Position numbers and translations under genes: made by a program. Below are positions 8,835 to 17,522 of a stretch of DNA of 64,000 bases, one piece after another. The stretch is from Lepidostoma basale (taxonomy: Eukaryota; Arthropoda; Insecta; Trichoptera; Lepidostomatidae): positions 868,001 through 932,000 of the forward strand of contig JAHDVF020000880.1 of assembly GCA_022606425.2 (NCBI GenBank). The letters run 5' to 3'. The notes under the pieces were generated by a model. That model saw nothing but the letters and a program-made list of their open reading frames with translations. It had not been told where the DNA came from and searched no databases. Position 1 is the first letter of the stretch; the number at the start of each line of letters is the position of its first letter.

Positions 8835-9185
8835 CAAGGGCAGACACAGTAAGGACCAAACAAGTTTAGAGGACTTCCGAGATGAAGACACTGAGGACGA
8901 TAGCAGGTTAGAGATTGCGTGAGGAACACCAGAATAAGATGAATATGTGAGATTGAGGATATTATAAGATGGAGCACACAGCGAAAAAGGGACTAGTACG
9001 GGCATGTTCAAAGAATAGACACCACCAGACTCCCCTATATTGCACTACATAATCAATCTCATGGGACTTGTCCTCGTGGAAGACCTCCTAAGAGATGGAA
9101 GGACAGCTGGGAGTTAACCTTACAGTAGGAGCAACACTCTGGAGAACAGACCACATAGGTGTACAACAATGAATAAGAAGAAGAA
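8835..9185 (+). pseudogene. Non-LTR ORF2 tail (family NL-I)
   Basis: GAGATGAAGACACTGAGGAC reads EMKTLRTIAG, the same motif as NL-D, followed by a broken tail and CGTGGAAGACCTCCTAAGAG (RGRPPKR-like). It ends GAATAAGAAGAAGAAAAG. A second copy, reversed and split, lies at 26045-26785. Confidence 0.65.
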
Positions 9186-9194
9186 AAGTCTTCA

Positions 9195-9310
9195 GTGTGT
9201 TTTGTATCCCTGACGAACCTCCGGCGGGAGCGAAACCGGTTAGTTGTTATAAAGAATAAAGTTTTGTAAATATGAATTTGTAAGTGTTTTAATATTACAA
9301 AATATTTAAT
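9195..9310 (+). repeat. Foldback family f, half element with hammerhead
   Basis: One arm only, joined to the NL-I 3' end. Contains the hammerhead at 9200-9254 and an AT-rich 3' flank (AAGTTTTGTAAATATGAATT). Confidence 0.5.
9200..9254 (+). ncRNA. Hammerhead ribozyme, family f
   Basis: CTGACGA (9210-9216, N7 = C), an extra A, helix II CTCC-GGCG-GGAG flanked by a C.C mismatch, and GAAAC at 9232-9236. Helix III is the palindrome ACCGGT, with a predicted cut after GTT (9239-9241). The distal helix I pairs TTTTGTA (9200-9206) with TATAAAG (9248-9254), including one or two wobbles, across an internal loop. All core nucleotides are canonical except the extra A; the first helix II pair is lost, so activity is uncertain. 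Confidence 0.6.
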
Positions 9311-9314
9311 AATG

Positions 9315-9955
9315 CCGCACCACAAAATTAAGTACTTCATACGAAATGATAGATTTCGGTAAAATCATTAGATTGTATCATAAATAGTTTGATTCATTTA
9401 CTAAGTTAATATTATAAGGCCGTAGATTTTCTGACCTCACTTTGTATGCGTCAAACATGATAAATATTACGAAAGGCTTTTAATTTGAAGCAAATATGTA
9501 CTATGGCAACTTGTTTATTTCACGGAAGAAACATAACATAGAATATATTTTTTATTATGTATTCAAGAATGCCGATTGAGAGAAGTTCTTCAAAGTATTT
9601 CATTGCGAAAATTTGATGTTAATAAATAAATGTGAAAGTTGTTTGAAAAATGAGAAAGCTATATCAAACGGTTGCTCAAAGTTTTCGTTTTAAAGAGACA
9701 GAATAAGTACTTATGTTTTGAAATCAATATTTGACCGACATTGGAATCAAATATTAATAAATCTGTAATAAAATGTGTTTTATAGGTCCACATTTTTCTG
9801 TGAGGGTCTTTGAGATTGGTTGCGAATTTGAATCCAATAATAAAAAGCTGTTATTGGCAAACACGTGAACATAATAAATCTGAAATATAGATTGATGAAT
9901 TTGTTTGATTTAATTTGTTTTAGAGATTATTAAATGTAAAGGTTAAAAATCCAAG
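9315..9955. other. No recognised feature
   Basis: AT-rich DNA with stop codons in all frames. It ends at a CTTCTTCTTCTTC tract that belongs to the NL-B terminus. Confidence 0.35.
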
Positions 9956-9957
9956 AT

Positions 9958-10500
9958 ATTCTTCTTCTTCTTCTGTGCCCTGTCGGGTCCCTCCAACGTT
10001 GGCGATCACCTTGGTGAACCTGTCTGGAACAGATCCTCCAAACTTCGGATGCCGGTCCACTTCCTCACGTTTCGCAGCCAGGACATTTGTCTCCTACTGG
10101 GTCCTCGGCGTCCCTTAATTTTCCCCTCCAATATCAGTTGGAGAAGGTGGTAATTTTCCCCACGCAGTATATGACCCAGATGTGAGATCTTTCGAACCTT
10201 GATAGTTGTTAACAGTTCCCTGTCAACTCTAGCTCGCCTCAGGACTTCGGTATTGTTAACTATGTCTGTCAGGGAACTCTGAGTATTCGGCGATGGAGCC
10301 ACAATTTAAATCCTTCCAGTCTATTCATTGAGTTAACTTTCAAGGTCCATGTTTCACATCCGTACAATAAAACATAGCATTTGATCATTCCCTGGCGGAG
10401 TTTCAAGTTTACGTTATCATTGCAGAAGAGTGATTCCATTTTATTAAACGTAGCTTTTGCTGCCTAAATTCTGCATTTTATCTCTACATCTGAGTCTAAG
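9958..10500 (-). pseudogene. Non-LTR ORF2 C-terminus (family NL-B), longest open copy
   Basis: Minus-strand frame of about 98 codons (10006-10302) reads LGHILRGENYHLLQLILEGK, GRRGPSRRQMSWLRNVRKWT and GIRSLEDLF, the family tail. Sequence upstream to about 10500 adds the CETWTLKVNSMNRLEGF block, out of frame with it. A basic tail of this type follows the RT domain in non-LTR ORF2 proteins; RT itself is absent. The 3' end is GGTCCCTCCAACGTTGGCGA in complement. Confidence 0.75.
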
Positions 10501-10504
10501 AGAC

Positions 10505-10620
10505 TAAGTGAGATTATTTAAAGCTGGAAAGTTGTTTGTTAAACCCAATGATGCCAATATGGTTTGGCAAGACAGCGTTGCAACAGTCTCATTAAAATAA
10601 ATTGTTTTGCGTATGAAAAC
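10505..10620 (+). repeat. Foldback family e, decayed half
   Basis: CCAATGATGCCAATATGG then TTTGGCAAGACAGC aligns with CTGATGATGTCAACATAGG then TTGACGAAACAGC of the family e hammerhead, with several core changes. Inactive. Confidence 0.45.
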
Positions 10621-10674
10621 AGTGTTTTAAAATTAAGGCATTTAATACTCTCAAATTTACTTATTGTATCTTAA

Positions 10675-10815
10675 ACAATGATGTAAAACTCCATATTAAA
10701 TAATTAATACGAATAAAAACGTCTGTTTTCTAAAAGTTTTATTATATATTATGCCTAAGATAGGCGAAACACGTAATTCACGTAAATTATAATAAAACTT
10801 TTAGAAAACAGACTT
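10675..10815. repeat. Foldback family k, collapsed copy
   Basis: ACGTCTGTTTTCTAAAAGTT recurs inverted as AACTTTTAGAAAACAGAC. Between them TGCCTAAGATAGGCGAAACA, CGTAATTC keeps helix II (GCCTAAGATAGGC) and GAAAC, but the CTGATGA side is deleted. Confidence 0.65.
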
Positions 10816-10819
10816 CTTC

Positions 10820-10990
10820 ACATTTCAGTTTTTTTCTCTACATGTTTCGAAGGCTTACACCTTCATCAGCATGAGAACGATAAAAAAACAGATTTTTATG
10901 TCGTTCTCCCGATGGTAAAGGTGTAAAACTTTCGAAACATCTCGAGAAAAATAAATTCAAAAGTGAAAAAAACAGTGTTTTAATTCATAA
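10820..10990. repeat. Foldback family g with paired hammerhead-like arms
   Basis: Left arm 10820-10885 (minus) and right arm 10895-10965 (plus) are inverted copies. Both contain a GAAAC-AT/CTC end and TCGTTCTC as the helix I strand. The outer arm on the right runs into CAGTGTTTTAATTCATAAAT, the standard family g border. Confidence 0.7.
10836..10884 (-). ncRNA. Hammerhead ribozyme motif, family g
   Basis: On the minus strand: CTGATGA (10863-10869), a helix II region AGGTGTAAGCCTT, GAAACATGTA (10839-10848) and GAGAAAA. Among family g copies this one keeps U4 of the core; most others read CCGATGA. It has lost three bases (TGA) relative to the CCGATGATGAAGG consensus, so helix II is imperfect. 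Confidence 0.55.
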
Positions 10991-11009
10991 ATAATTAGTC
11001 AGTTAATAT

Positions 11010-11520
11010 TTAATTATTCTGACGATGCGATAAGAATATTATAATAAACAGATTTAAATGAAACCATTTTTATGAAGTAATCATATATATGTTATAAAAC
11101 ATGATATTTATAAAAATGACTAGAAAAATATACACAATGGAAATAAAATTGTTTTAAAACACATTACAGCTATTACTTTGTTCACAAGTTACAGTTGTTC
11201 ATGTAACAATGATTAAATGAATACATAATAATTTGACATTCATTAATACATCGTTAGTAATTCTCTACTTGTGATATTATATGTGCTAGAACAGTGGTTG
11301 AACTAAATTATGATAGGAATTATAGAGCACTATCTTAGTCATTCAAATCCTATTCGAATTCAGTCAGTGTGTGTTCTATAATCCCGCCAGGAAGAGACCT
11401 CGTGTCGTACGTGATTACGTTGTACTATTCGCATTGTGATGGCAAATTTATCATTCATCATTGCTCACCGTAGCTCATTGTAAGGATAACAGTGTAATTC
11501 AGATAATAATAACTAGTTAT
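11010..11520. other. No recognised feature
   Basis: AT-rich DNA. A minor GC patch lies at about 11380-11420 (CCCGCCAGGAAGAGACCTCG). No repeats match. Confidence 0.35.
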
Positions 11521-11523
11521 ATT

Positions 11524-11831
11524 GAATATCACGAACATATAATAATAAACAAACAATCATTCCGTTTCCCCAGAATGGTAGGCAGAGAGAATGCACCGCC
11601 ACACTACTCTATCCTGACACAGCTCTGTAGATTCTTCCACATTTATACAGCAGTCATGACAGCTTTGTGGCCGAATGGAATATCACAAACATATAATAAT
11701 AATCAAACCATCACTCCGTTTTTCCAGAATAGTAGGCAGAGAGAATGGACCGCCACACTACTCTATCCTGACACAGCTCTTTAGCCTCCTCCACATTTAT
11801 TCAGCGAGTCATGAAACTTTCGTGGTCGACT
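11524..11831 (-). repeat. Tandemly duplicated NL-A 3' end (period 154 bp)
   Basis: GAATATCACGAACATATAAT at 11524 recurs as GAATATCACAAACATATAAT at 11678. Each unit carries the complement of the NL-A terminus (GAATGGTAGGCAGAGAGAAT, CCGCCACACTACTCTATCCT). The duplication includes non-element flank, so it arose after insertion. Confidence 0.8.
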
Positions 11832-11912
11832 CCGTATTACGACTGCCACACAAAAGATCTTGAGTTCGATTCCCGGCGATGTGAGTGTGTTTGTCATACT
11901 ATCTTTAGTAAA
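11818..11912 (+). repeat. tRNA-derived SINE fragment
   Basis: TTTCGTGGTCGACTCCGTAT, a B box TTGAGTTCGATTCCCGG and GTGAGTGTGTTTGTCATACT. Truncated before the ATAAAATGGCGATAG block. Confidence 0.7.
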
Positions 11913-11939
11913 TTAATCTATAAATTAAAACTAACTAAC

Positions 11940-12450
11940 TAACCATCACGCCATTTCTCTGGAGGGGTAAGCAAAGAGGATGGATCGCCACAATGCTCTG
12001 TCCTGGCAAAGCTCTCGGGATTTCTCTACATTCATACATCGTACCATGCACGCACGTCGATTATTCCGACTTCGAATGTGGCCGCTTTTTAGTAATTGAT
12101 TATTATCATGCCATGTTTTTCTCGGTCGTCCTCGGTTTCTTTTCCACTCACGCTGCTTGTGTAGAACTTTTTAACCATTCTTCCCTCATCCATTCGTTCC
12201 ATATGTTCAAACCATTTCAGGGATCCATTTTTAATTTTATCTATGATGCAGTCATAAATCAACTCGGCGATTCTTTCATAATTATGTTTATACTTTTAAT
12301 TCTTTGTTTCGCTCTGTATTTGAAATTCTGCTGTACATAGTTTTATTACATATACGTCTAAGGGATTTCATATCTGCTGTATCTATTCTGCTCTTACCCT
12401 TTTTTTGCCAGTCAGTAAGGGATGAAACTACAACTCCTTTGTGAGTGCGA
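11940..12450 (-). pseudogene. Non-LTR ORF2 C-terminus (NL-A), degenerate
   Basis: Complement of the NL-A terminus (CCATCACGCCATTTCTCTGG) continuing about 500 bp inward through the RGRPRKTWHDQ-type and YDRI-type blocks (ACGTCTAAGGGATTTCATAT). Very similar at its 3' end to the copy at 40835-41255; frameshifted inside. Confidence 0.75.
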
Positions 12451-12559
12451 AAATCTTACGAATATAAATTATTATACTAACAATACTAAAAACTTAAATT
12501 TTGTATATTATTAATAGATTAATAGAATTACATTTTGTATTATTAATAGAATTACATTT

Positions 12560-12745
12560 TGTATTTTCAGCCGGAGTAAGATCTCTAGGAAGACCTAGTC
12601 AGCGCCTAATCTGTCTAGTGCCTGATCTGTCTATGTTGGACGATGCAGACTGCTGGGAGCAAAAGGCGCAGGATCGAGGAGCATGGAATACAATCTTCAA
12701 GGAGGCTGAAACTCTTTAAGAGTTCTACGGCTATAAGAAGTAAGT
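12560..12745 (+). pseudogene. Non-LTR ORF2 tail (family NL-L) with TAAG repeat end
   Basis: Reads AGVRSLGRPSQRLI, then WEQKAQDRGAWNTIFKEAET and a stop, and ends TAAGAAGTAAGTAAGTAA. The (TAAG)n tail and AQDR-AW motif mark the 3' end of an RTE-like element. A second copy is at 35335-35555. Confidence 0.65.
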
Positions 12746-12929
12746 AAGTAAATATTTTCGCAACTCAAATGTGAATCCACAACACAAAGTGAAGCTGAAT
12801 ATAGATGAAATTAAAGTCCTATTTCCAAAAGTTATATAAAATGATTAGGATATGATTCCCCTAGAAAGGAATTTATGAAATGTGTTGCGTCAATGATAAG
12901 CTTGTTTTATACTTTTTTTTTTATCCGAG

Positions 12930-13255
12930 GGAGATTAATTCCCAGCAAAGTTTAATAACATCTTTGCTGGTTCATGGGATGCCATTTAGGCCTTTAATGT
13001 GGTAGTTTTCCGTTGCTTTTCACATTTGCATAAAGCAGGTTAATTGAACCCAATAATTGTTACTTTTGATTCTCGTAACATATGATAGGTAGCTAATCTA
13101 TCGCCATTTTATTGTCACGTGAATTCTACACCGGACCAAAGACGTTGTGACACTCACAATGCTTTCACCGGAAGTGTGAAATTACTCTTTCGGAACCTTC
13201 GGTATTGCAGTCATAGTTTTTTCAATCCAGCCACAAAGGTCGTTAATGTCGTATA
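12930..13255 (-). repeat. SINE with long body, reversed
   Basis: The standard SINE body in complement (AGGTAGCTAATCTATCGCCA, GTGAATTCTACACCGGACCA) is preceded by the long extension with GGGAGATTAATTCCCAGC and CAAAGTTTAATAACATC, followed by a decayed head. The same extension occurs at 43.2 and 48.2 kb. Confidence 0.65.
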
Positions 13256-13329
13256 TTTTTTTAATCGTTGGGATTAATCCTAAATATGGTATCTTCCCTC
13301 CTCTATCTATTGTCGTTGTGGTGAAATGT

Positions 13330-13775
13330 TTCTCCGACTCTATGTTTTTGGACCAGTTAAAAGCATACTAATGTATGGCTGCGAAACTTTGAAATCTACC
13401 ACGGACGTATTTGGAAAACTACAGGTGTACACAATTTTAGCCCAAAACAGTTGTCAATGTCGTTCTCTGGGCCATTGCAGGCGAAAGGCAAATCAGAGAA
13501 AAAGTCACTTGGCGCAAATGGCTATGGATCGGTCACATCCTGAAACGGAATCCAGCCTGCAATGGTCAGGGGGGAATAGAATGGTCCTCTGTGGGTGTAA
13601 ATAGGAAGCGAGAAAGACCTTGAGCCACCTGGGGAAGAATCCTGCAGGACAAGGATAATACGGTAGGACTCATATGGGTGTTAGGCAGAAGGCGTGCGAT
13701 AGAGTTGGGTTAAGGATAATCCTTGGAACCCTATGTTCCACGGTTTTGCGATAGCAAAAGTAGAAGAAGAAGAAA
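13330..13775 (+). pseudogene. Non-LTR ORF2 tail (family NL-F), frameshifted
   Basis: LMYGCETLKSTTDVFGKLQV at the start, then WRKWLWIGHILKRNPAC- and RKRERP-like sequence across frameshifts. It ends near CACGGTTTTGCGATAGC and AGAAGAAGAAG. Matches the copies at 33230-33610 and 63575-63835. Confidence 0.7.
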
Positions 13776-13794
13776 ATCAAAAATTATAACTCAT

Positions 13795-14105
13795 ACATTC
13801 AGTCTGTTTTCTTTTGGGAATGCTTGGGATTAACTCTCTGCAGCTTCGAAGAGATGGGCATCTCATAACCCATTTCTGTAGATTACTCAGGGGATATTTA
13901 AAGAACTCGGCCGTGTTGGAGGGCGTTCGGCTTTTCGTCTCTGATTGATATATCCGATAGCGACAGCATTGGTTGTTTTACCTACCGGCCGCCAAAACCA
14001 AACTCTCCCTGGTGACACCGGTGGGAAGATCAATTAATCTGCTGAACGCGGTCTCCTCGGAGATCGACGTATCAGAAGGCAAACACTCTTAATTCTGGAG
14101 AGTAT
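13795..14105 (-). pseudogene. Jockey-like non-LTR ORF2 C-terminus fragment
   Basis: Minus strand reads FLLGMLGINSLQLRRDG, LITHFCRLLRGYLKNSAVLE and LVTPVGRSINLLN, with stops. This matches the end of the 44.0-44.6 kb copy (FLLGMLGTNSLQIRRDG and the MPVGRAI region). No RT domain remains. Confidence 0.65.
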
Positions 14106-14164
14106 CTTGTCTTCCTAATGTCGAACCATCTCTCATGCGTTTCTTGTAGTAAACTATACACAAT

Positions 14165-14520
14165 ATATTATTTTAGTGTAGGAATGTAAAGCGTAAGGAC
14201 ACATAGGAATGTAAAGCGGATGAATGCGTGATACATAAAATCAAGAAAGGGTCACTATGGTTTAGACATATCGAACGAATGGATGAGGGAAGAATGGTTA
14301 AAAAGATATATACAAGTAGTGTGAATGGGAAAAGAAGTCGAGGAAGACCAAGGAAGACATGGCATGACCAAATTAATCAATTTTTGAAAGGTGGCCATGT
14401 TCGAAGTAGGAACAATCGACGAGCGCACATGTCACGATGTGTGAATGTAGATGTGTGAGATGATGTCACGATGTGTGAGTCGCTCCGTGGAAATGGCGTG
14501 ATGGTTAGTTAGTTAGTAGG
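14165..14520 (+). pseudogene. Non-LTR ORF2 C-terminus (NL-A)
   Basis: Plus frame 14228-14458 reads KKGSLWFRHIERMDEGRMVK, SVNGKRSRGRPRKTWHDQIN and GGHVRSRNNRRAHM. It ends in a partly duplicated GATGTCACGATGTGTGAG and the terminal GGCGTGATGGTTAGTTAG. This is the basic C-terminal tail of a non-LTR ORF2. Confidence 0.8.
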
Positions 14521-14532
14521 TATATATTATTT

Positions 14533-14620
14533 TACCTGTTCTCAATAGATGCCTTAAAATTAATTTTGTAATATCTATTGATGAAATAAGCAGATTTGAT
14601 TTGATTTGATTTGAAAAGAA
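14533..14620 (+). repeat. Jockey-like 3' UTR with (TTTGA)n tail
   Basis: TTTTACCTGTTCTCAATAGA and TGCCTTAAAATTAATTTTGT end in GATTTGATTTGATTTG. This is the complement of the end of the 43.7-44.6 kb element, giving the 3' terminus of that family. Confidence 0.7.
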
Positions 14621-14624
14621 ATAT

Positions 14625-15200
14625 CAGATTATTTAGATACTATATTTGAACTGCGATCGTGGTTTCCCACTGGATGAATACTTGATAGATATAGGCTTTC
14701 GTATTATTTACATGAAGTCACTTTGTTCAGTTGAACGAGTTCGTTTGTTTATTGTTTCATTTTGAATAACAAACTCGTTCATTAAAAACGCAAAACGTAA
14801 ACAATAACGTGGAAGAAAATATTTTCCAAGTATCGGCGATGATTAAATGAAACAACGAGTGGAATTTGAATAACGAGAGCTGGCTCGCATAGCTGTGCAG
14901 CGTTGAATGGCTCCATTCTAAAGGATTTTGATCGTACATAACGTAGGAGCTTTGTCTGAATTAATGAAGCCGGGTGAAAAAACTTGTTTGCCATTTTTTG
15001 ACGTTGTAAAAATAATAAATACAAATGAAAACGTCTGACACTGCTCCTCTTATCTTCCCCTCTGGAACATACTTTTTTTTTATAAATTCAATCCCAATCC
15101 TAACTGGTCTTCCATTCTCTGACAATAATGTAAGACTTTATCATAAACCCTAAATCTCCCCTCGCCCTCTTTCGTAGGGACACATACATTTTGCCCCATC
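14625..15200. other. No recognised feature
   Basis: AT-rich sequence. The last 150 bases (CTTCCCCTCTGGAACATAC, CCCTCGCCCTCTTTCG) may be CR1-like 3' UTR, since they run into the diagnostic block at 15205. Confidence 0.3.
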
Positions 15201-15204
15201 ATAA

Positions 15205-15300
15205 AACAACTACTATGCGCCCTTGAGGTGATTACATCACAAAAACGGCGCTTTAGAAGTTAGCATATTATAATTATTATTATTATTATTATTAAATCAC
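15205..15300 (+). repeat. CR1/L2-like 3' UTR fragment
   Basis: TGCGCCCTTGAGGTGATTAC, ATCACAAAAACGGCGCTTTA and a (TTA)n tail; the complement of the block at 8620-8720. Confidence 0.6.
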
Positions 15301-15404
15301 ATTTCAAAAATGTTTCCTACATGACGCGATGTATGTAGATGTACACTGAGCTGAACCTCTGTAAGCCAGAAGATCCTAGTTCCAAGTCTATTTTCTTGAA
15401 GTTA

Positions 15405-15550
15405 AATTATATTTTATGTGAATGATATATTTCGCATCTCTAAGGCATTATTAAAATTGATAATGCCTTAGACAGGCGAAACGTGTTAATCACATAAAAT
15501 ATAATAAATTTGTGAAAAATAGACGTTTTTGTTCGTATTAATTATTAAAT
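15405..15550. repeat. Foldback family k
   Basis: Left arm TATATTTTATGTGAATGATA-TATTTCGC and right arm GGCGAAACGTGTTAATCACA-TAAAATATA are inverted, with helix II GCCTTAGACAGGC at the right. Sense arm on the plus strand, antisense on the left: outward. Confidence 0.75.
15460..15500 (+). ncRNA. Hammerhead-like motif, family k (U3-A8 type)
   Basis: TTGATAA in place of CTGATGA, extra T, helix II GCC-TTAGACA-GGC, GAAAC, GTGTTA. C3 and G8, which pair in the folded hammerhead, are both changed, to U and A. Helix I is almost absent in cis. Function unproven. Confidence 0.4.
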
Positions 15551-15589
15551 ATTGAGCTTACATCATTGTTCAAGAAGCAATGTTGTAAA

Positions 15590-15930
15590 CTAATTTGAAT
15601 TTGGAAAACTTTGAATTTGGAGCAAGAAGATGAGTTCGTGTATTTAGGTAGTATATTTACAAGAGATGGGCGAGTGGAGAGGGATATTGAAAGAAGGGTT
15701 GGGGCAGGCAACAAAGTGAATGGTGCACAAAACCTATCCAAAAAAAGCCAAAATGGCAGTACACAATGGTATTCTTGTACTGACCCTGGACCCATGTACG
15801 GAGCGAAGCGTGGAACTGGCAAAAAATGATCAAAGTAGAATAAATTTAGTAGAAATGAGATCTCTTAGACGAATGTGTCGATATTCTGTGTATGATAGGG
15901 TGTCGAATGAAATCATTTCGTTTTTTATCT
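15590..15930 (+). pseudogene. NL-A ORF2 central-tail fragment, frameshifted
   Basis: Two overlapping plus frames carry NL-A protein. The first reads LEQEDEFVYLGSIFTRDGRV and ERDIERRVGAGNKVNGA. After a frameshift at about 15730 the second reads KKAKMAVHNGIL, RSLRRMCRYSVYDRVSNEI. This region lies between the RT core and the basic tail. It is cut at about 15920 by foldback sequence. Confidence 0.8.
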
Positions 15931-15944
15931 CGAAGACTCACGCC

Positions 15945-16200
15945 GAGAATTTGCCTTTCCATAAACCGTTGAGTGGTTTTTAATTTGTGAATTTTTTTCC
16001 GTAAGTTTACTTTTCTCCAGAAATATAAGAAAAAATCGAGGGAACGATATAAACAGTCAGTTAAAATCGTTTTCCCGATGATGAAGACGTAAAACCTTCG
16101 AAACGTGTCGAGAAAAATAAACTCAAAAATGGAAAAAAAACGTGTTTTAAATCATAAAAAAAAATCATAATGGAATTCCACAGTGTTAACGCCTAAAGCT
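15945..16200. repeat. Foldback family g
   Basis: A decayed left arm (GAATTTTTTTCCGTAAGTTT, ACTTTTCTCC) and a good right arm (TCGAGAAAAATAAACTCAAA, AACGTGTTTTAAATCATAAA, GGAATTCCACAGTGTTAACG). The outer border GGAATTCCACAGTGTTAACG recurs in family g elsewhere, e.g. 28.1 and 46.1 kb. Confidence 0.65.
16067..16116 (+). ncRNA. Hammerhead-like motif, family g (U4 to C)
   Basis: CCGATGA, extra T, helix II GAAGA...CCTTC (GAAGG/CCTTC in the consensus), GAAAC, GT loop, GTC. Helix I pairs TTTTC with GAGAA including one wobble. The only core departure is U4 to C. The structure is well kept although that base normally forms the uridine turn. Confidence 0.5.
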
Positions 16201-16204
16201 TATC

Positions 16205-16565
16205 TAAAGTTTTTTTATTTTTATTTTTATTTAATTTATTCTTTTAAAAACCCAATTAGGTTATGTGGTTACATTTTTAGATCTTACTATTAATTATGTA
16301 TTGTTTCAGATATTTTTTATATTGAGTTGTAGTGAGATTCCTTGTGTCTTTAGGTAGTTCATTGTAAAGTTTCAGTCCATTGTATAATATCCTTGATTGT
16401 CCTGTCTTAGTTCGTGCAATCGGTAAGTGATATCTGTCACAATTCCTGGTCCAGTGTCTGTGTATGTCTGAATTTTTAGTTAATTTGTGGGTGCTGTCTG
16501 TTGTCTTTTCCATGGTCACTCTGTGTACAATTTTTAAGTTCCTCAGACTTGTTTGAAATATAGAA
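16205..16565 (-). pseudogene. Non-LTR ORF2 extreme C-terminus (Jockey/R1-like)
   Basis: Minus frame 16277-16519 reads HRHWTRNCDRYHLPIARTKT, GQSRILYNGLKLYNELPKD and KKYLKQYIIN. The pattern of a short basic strand, G-R/S, Y-NGLKLYN-LP is typical of the end of Jockey-type ORF2 proteins. Only about 80 codons survive, followed by an A/T-rich 3' tail near 16210. Confidence 0.65.
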
Positions 16566-16599
16566 GTTAGTAAACAGTTTGTTAATACTTCGTTATAAT

Positions 16600-16805
16600 T
16601 TGAATTTCACGAAAACATGGCATGACCAAATCAATCAAATTTTAAAAGTTGGCCTTTTTAGAAGTCGAAAAAATCGACATGCGCGTATGACTCGCTGTAT
16701 ACATGTAGAGGAAGCTAGAGAGGTGTGTCAAGAAAGAGGAGTATGACAGTCCATTCTCTTTGCCTACCCTACCGGAAAAACGGCGTAATGGTTTGTTGTT
16801 GTTAC
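16600..16805 (+). pseudogene. NL-A 3' end
   Basis: GAAAACATGGCATGACCAAA, GAAAAAATCGACATGCGCGT, AGAGAGGTGTGTCAAGAAAG and a terminal GGCGTAATGG in which the stop TGA reads TAA. A 5'-truncated tail of about 200 bp. Confidence 0.75.
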
Positions 16806-17116
16806 ATTTTAATTTAGCATTTGCGCTCCATCAACATTATTCCTCCATCCCTTGTAACATAACGACGGAATTTCGTATTTTTTTTCGTTTAATTACTTGC
16901 GCAATAAGAGGATTATGGAAGCTCTCTCTTCGTCATGAAATTTTTCAGGAAATTTTATTGCGTTAATAGTGAAACTAAAGACGTAAAAATATAAATTTCA
17001 ACCGACTGATATAAAATTTCCGAGAAAATGTTATAAAATACTTCACTTGAAGAAAAAAAAAATCCAGTTTAATTATAATAATTCTTCATATAAAGCACTC
17101 ACTTTGTGGATAGACA
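16806..17116. other. No recognised feature
   Basis: AT-rich DNA with a short T-rich run; no repeat match. Confidence 0.3.
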
Positions 17117-17165
17117 TTTTAAATAATTATATAAATAAAACAACTTTGTATTTAATCACGGTAGG

Positions 17166-17228
17166 GTTATTATATTGATGCCAACTAGTTTCGCTTGGAC
17201 CCAAGCTTCATCAGGGCAGTATAATAAC
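17166..17228 (-). ncRNA. Hammerhead ribozyme (family q), left arm
   Basis: Minus-strand copy of the ribozyme described at 17460-17522. CTGATGA, extra A, GCTTGG-GT-CCAAGC, GAAAC, TA, GTT and GGCATC are all identical. In this copy the distal helix I is perfect: GTTATTATA pairs with TATAATAAC (9 bp), followed by the internal loop and TGCC/GGCA. All catalytic core residues are intact. Confidence 0.85.
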
Positions 17229-17459
17229 TAAACAAACATAAAATTCTTAGGTTTATATTTAATAACAAACAGTGAAATCAGAGTAGGGGGTGCGAGAAGG
17301 AAAGGGATAATAATATTGAAATATATACTCGTAAGTTAGTAAACAGTAAGTAAGTAAGTACGTCTTCATAACATAAATAACCCCTTTCCTTCTCGCACCC
17401 CCTACTCTGATTTCACTGTTTGTTATTATATATACACCTAAGAATTTTATGTTTGTTTA

Positions 17460-17522
17460 GTGATTATACTGCCCTGATGAAGCTTGGGTCCAAGCGAAAC
17501 TAGTTGGCATCAATATAATAAC
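17460..17522 (+). ncRNA. Hammerhead ribozyme (family q), right arm
   Basis: Type I hammerhead in order. Helix I 5' strand is 17460-17473, then CTGATGA 17474-17480 and an extra A 17481. Helix II is GCTTGG (17482-17487), loop GT, CCAAGC (17490-17495), 6 bp. Then GAAA 17496-17499 and a minimal helix III C-TA-G with U16.1 and H17 = U (17500-17505). Self-cleavage is predicted after 17505. Helix I is TGCC (17470-17473) with GGCA (17506-17509), an internal loop, and a distal helix (17460-17468 with 17514-17522, one mismatch). The flanking AACTAGTT is palindromic, so two molecules could share helix III. Confidence 0.87.

Noticed and set aside
17341..17364. CRISPR or satellite-like array at TAAGTAAGTAAGTA
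   Set aside because: Only a four-base microsatellite in a foldback spacer; no regular repeat-spacer structure and the genome is eukaryotic.
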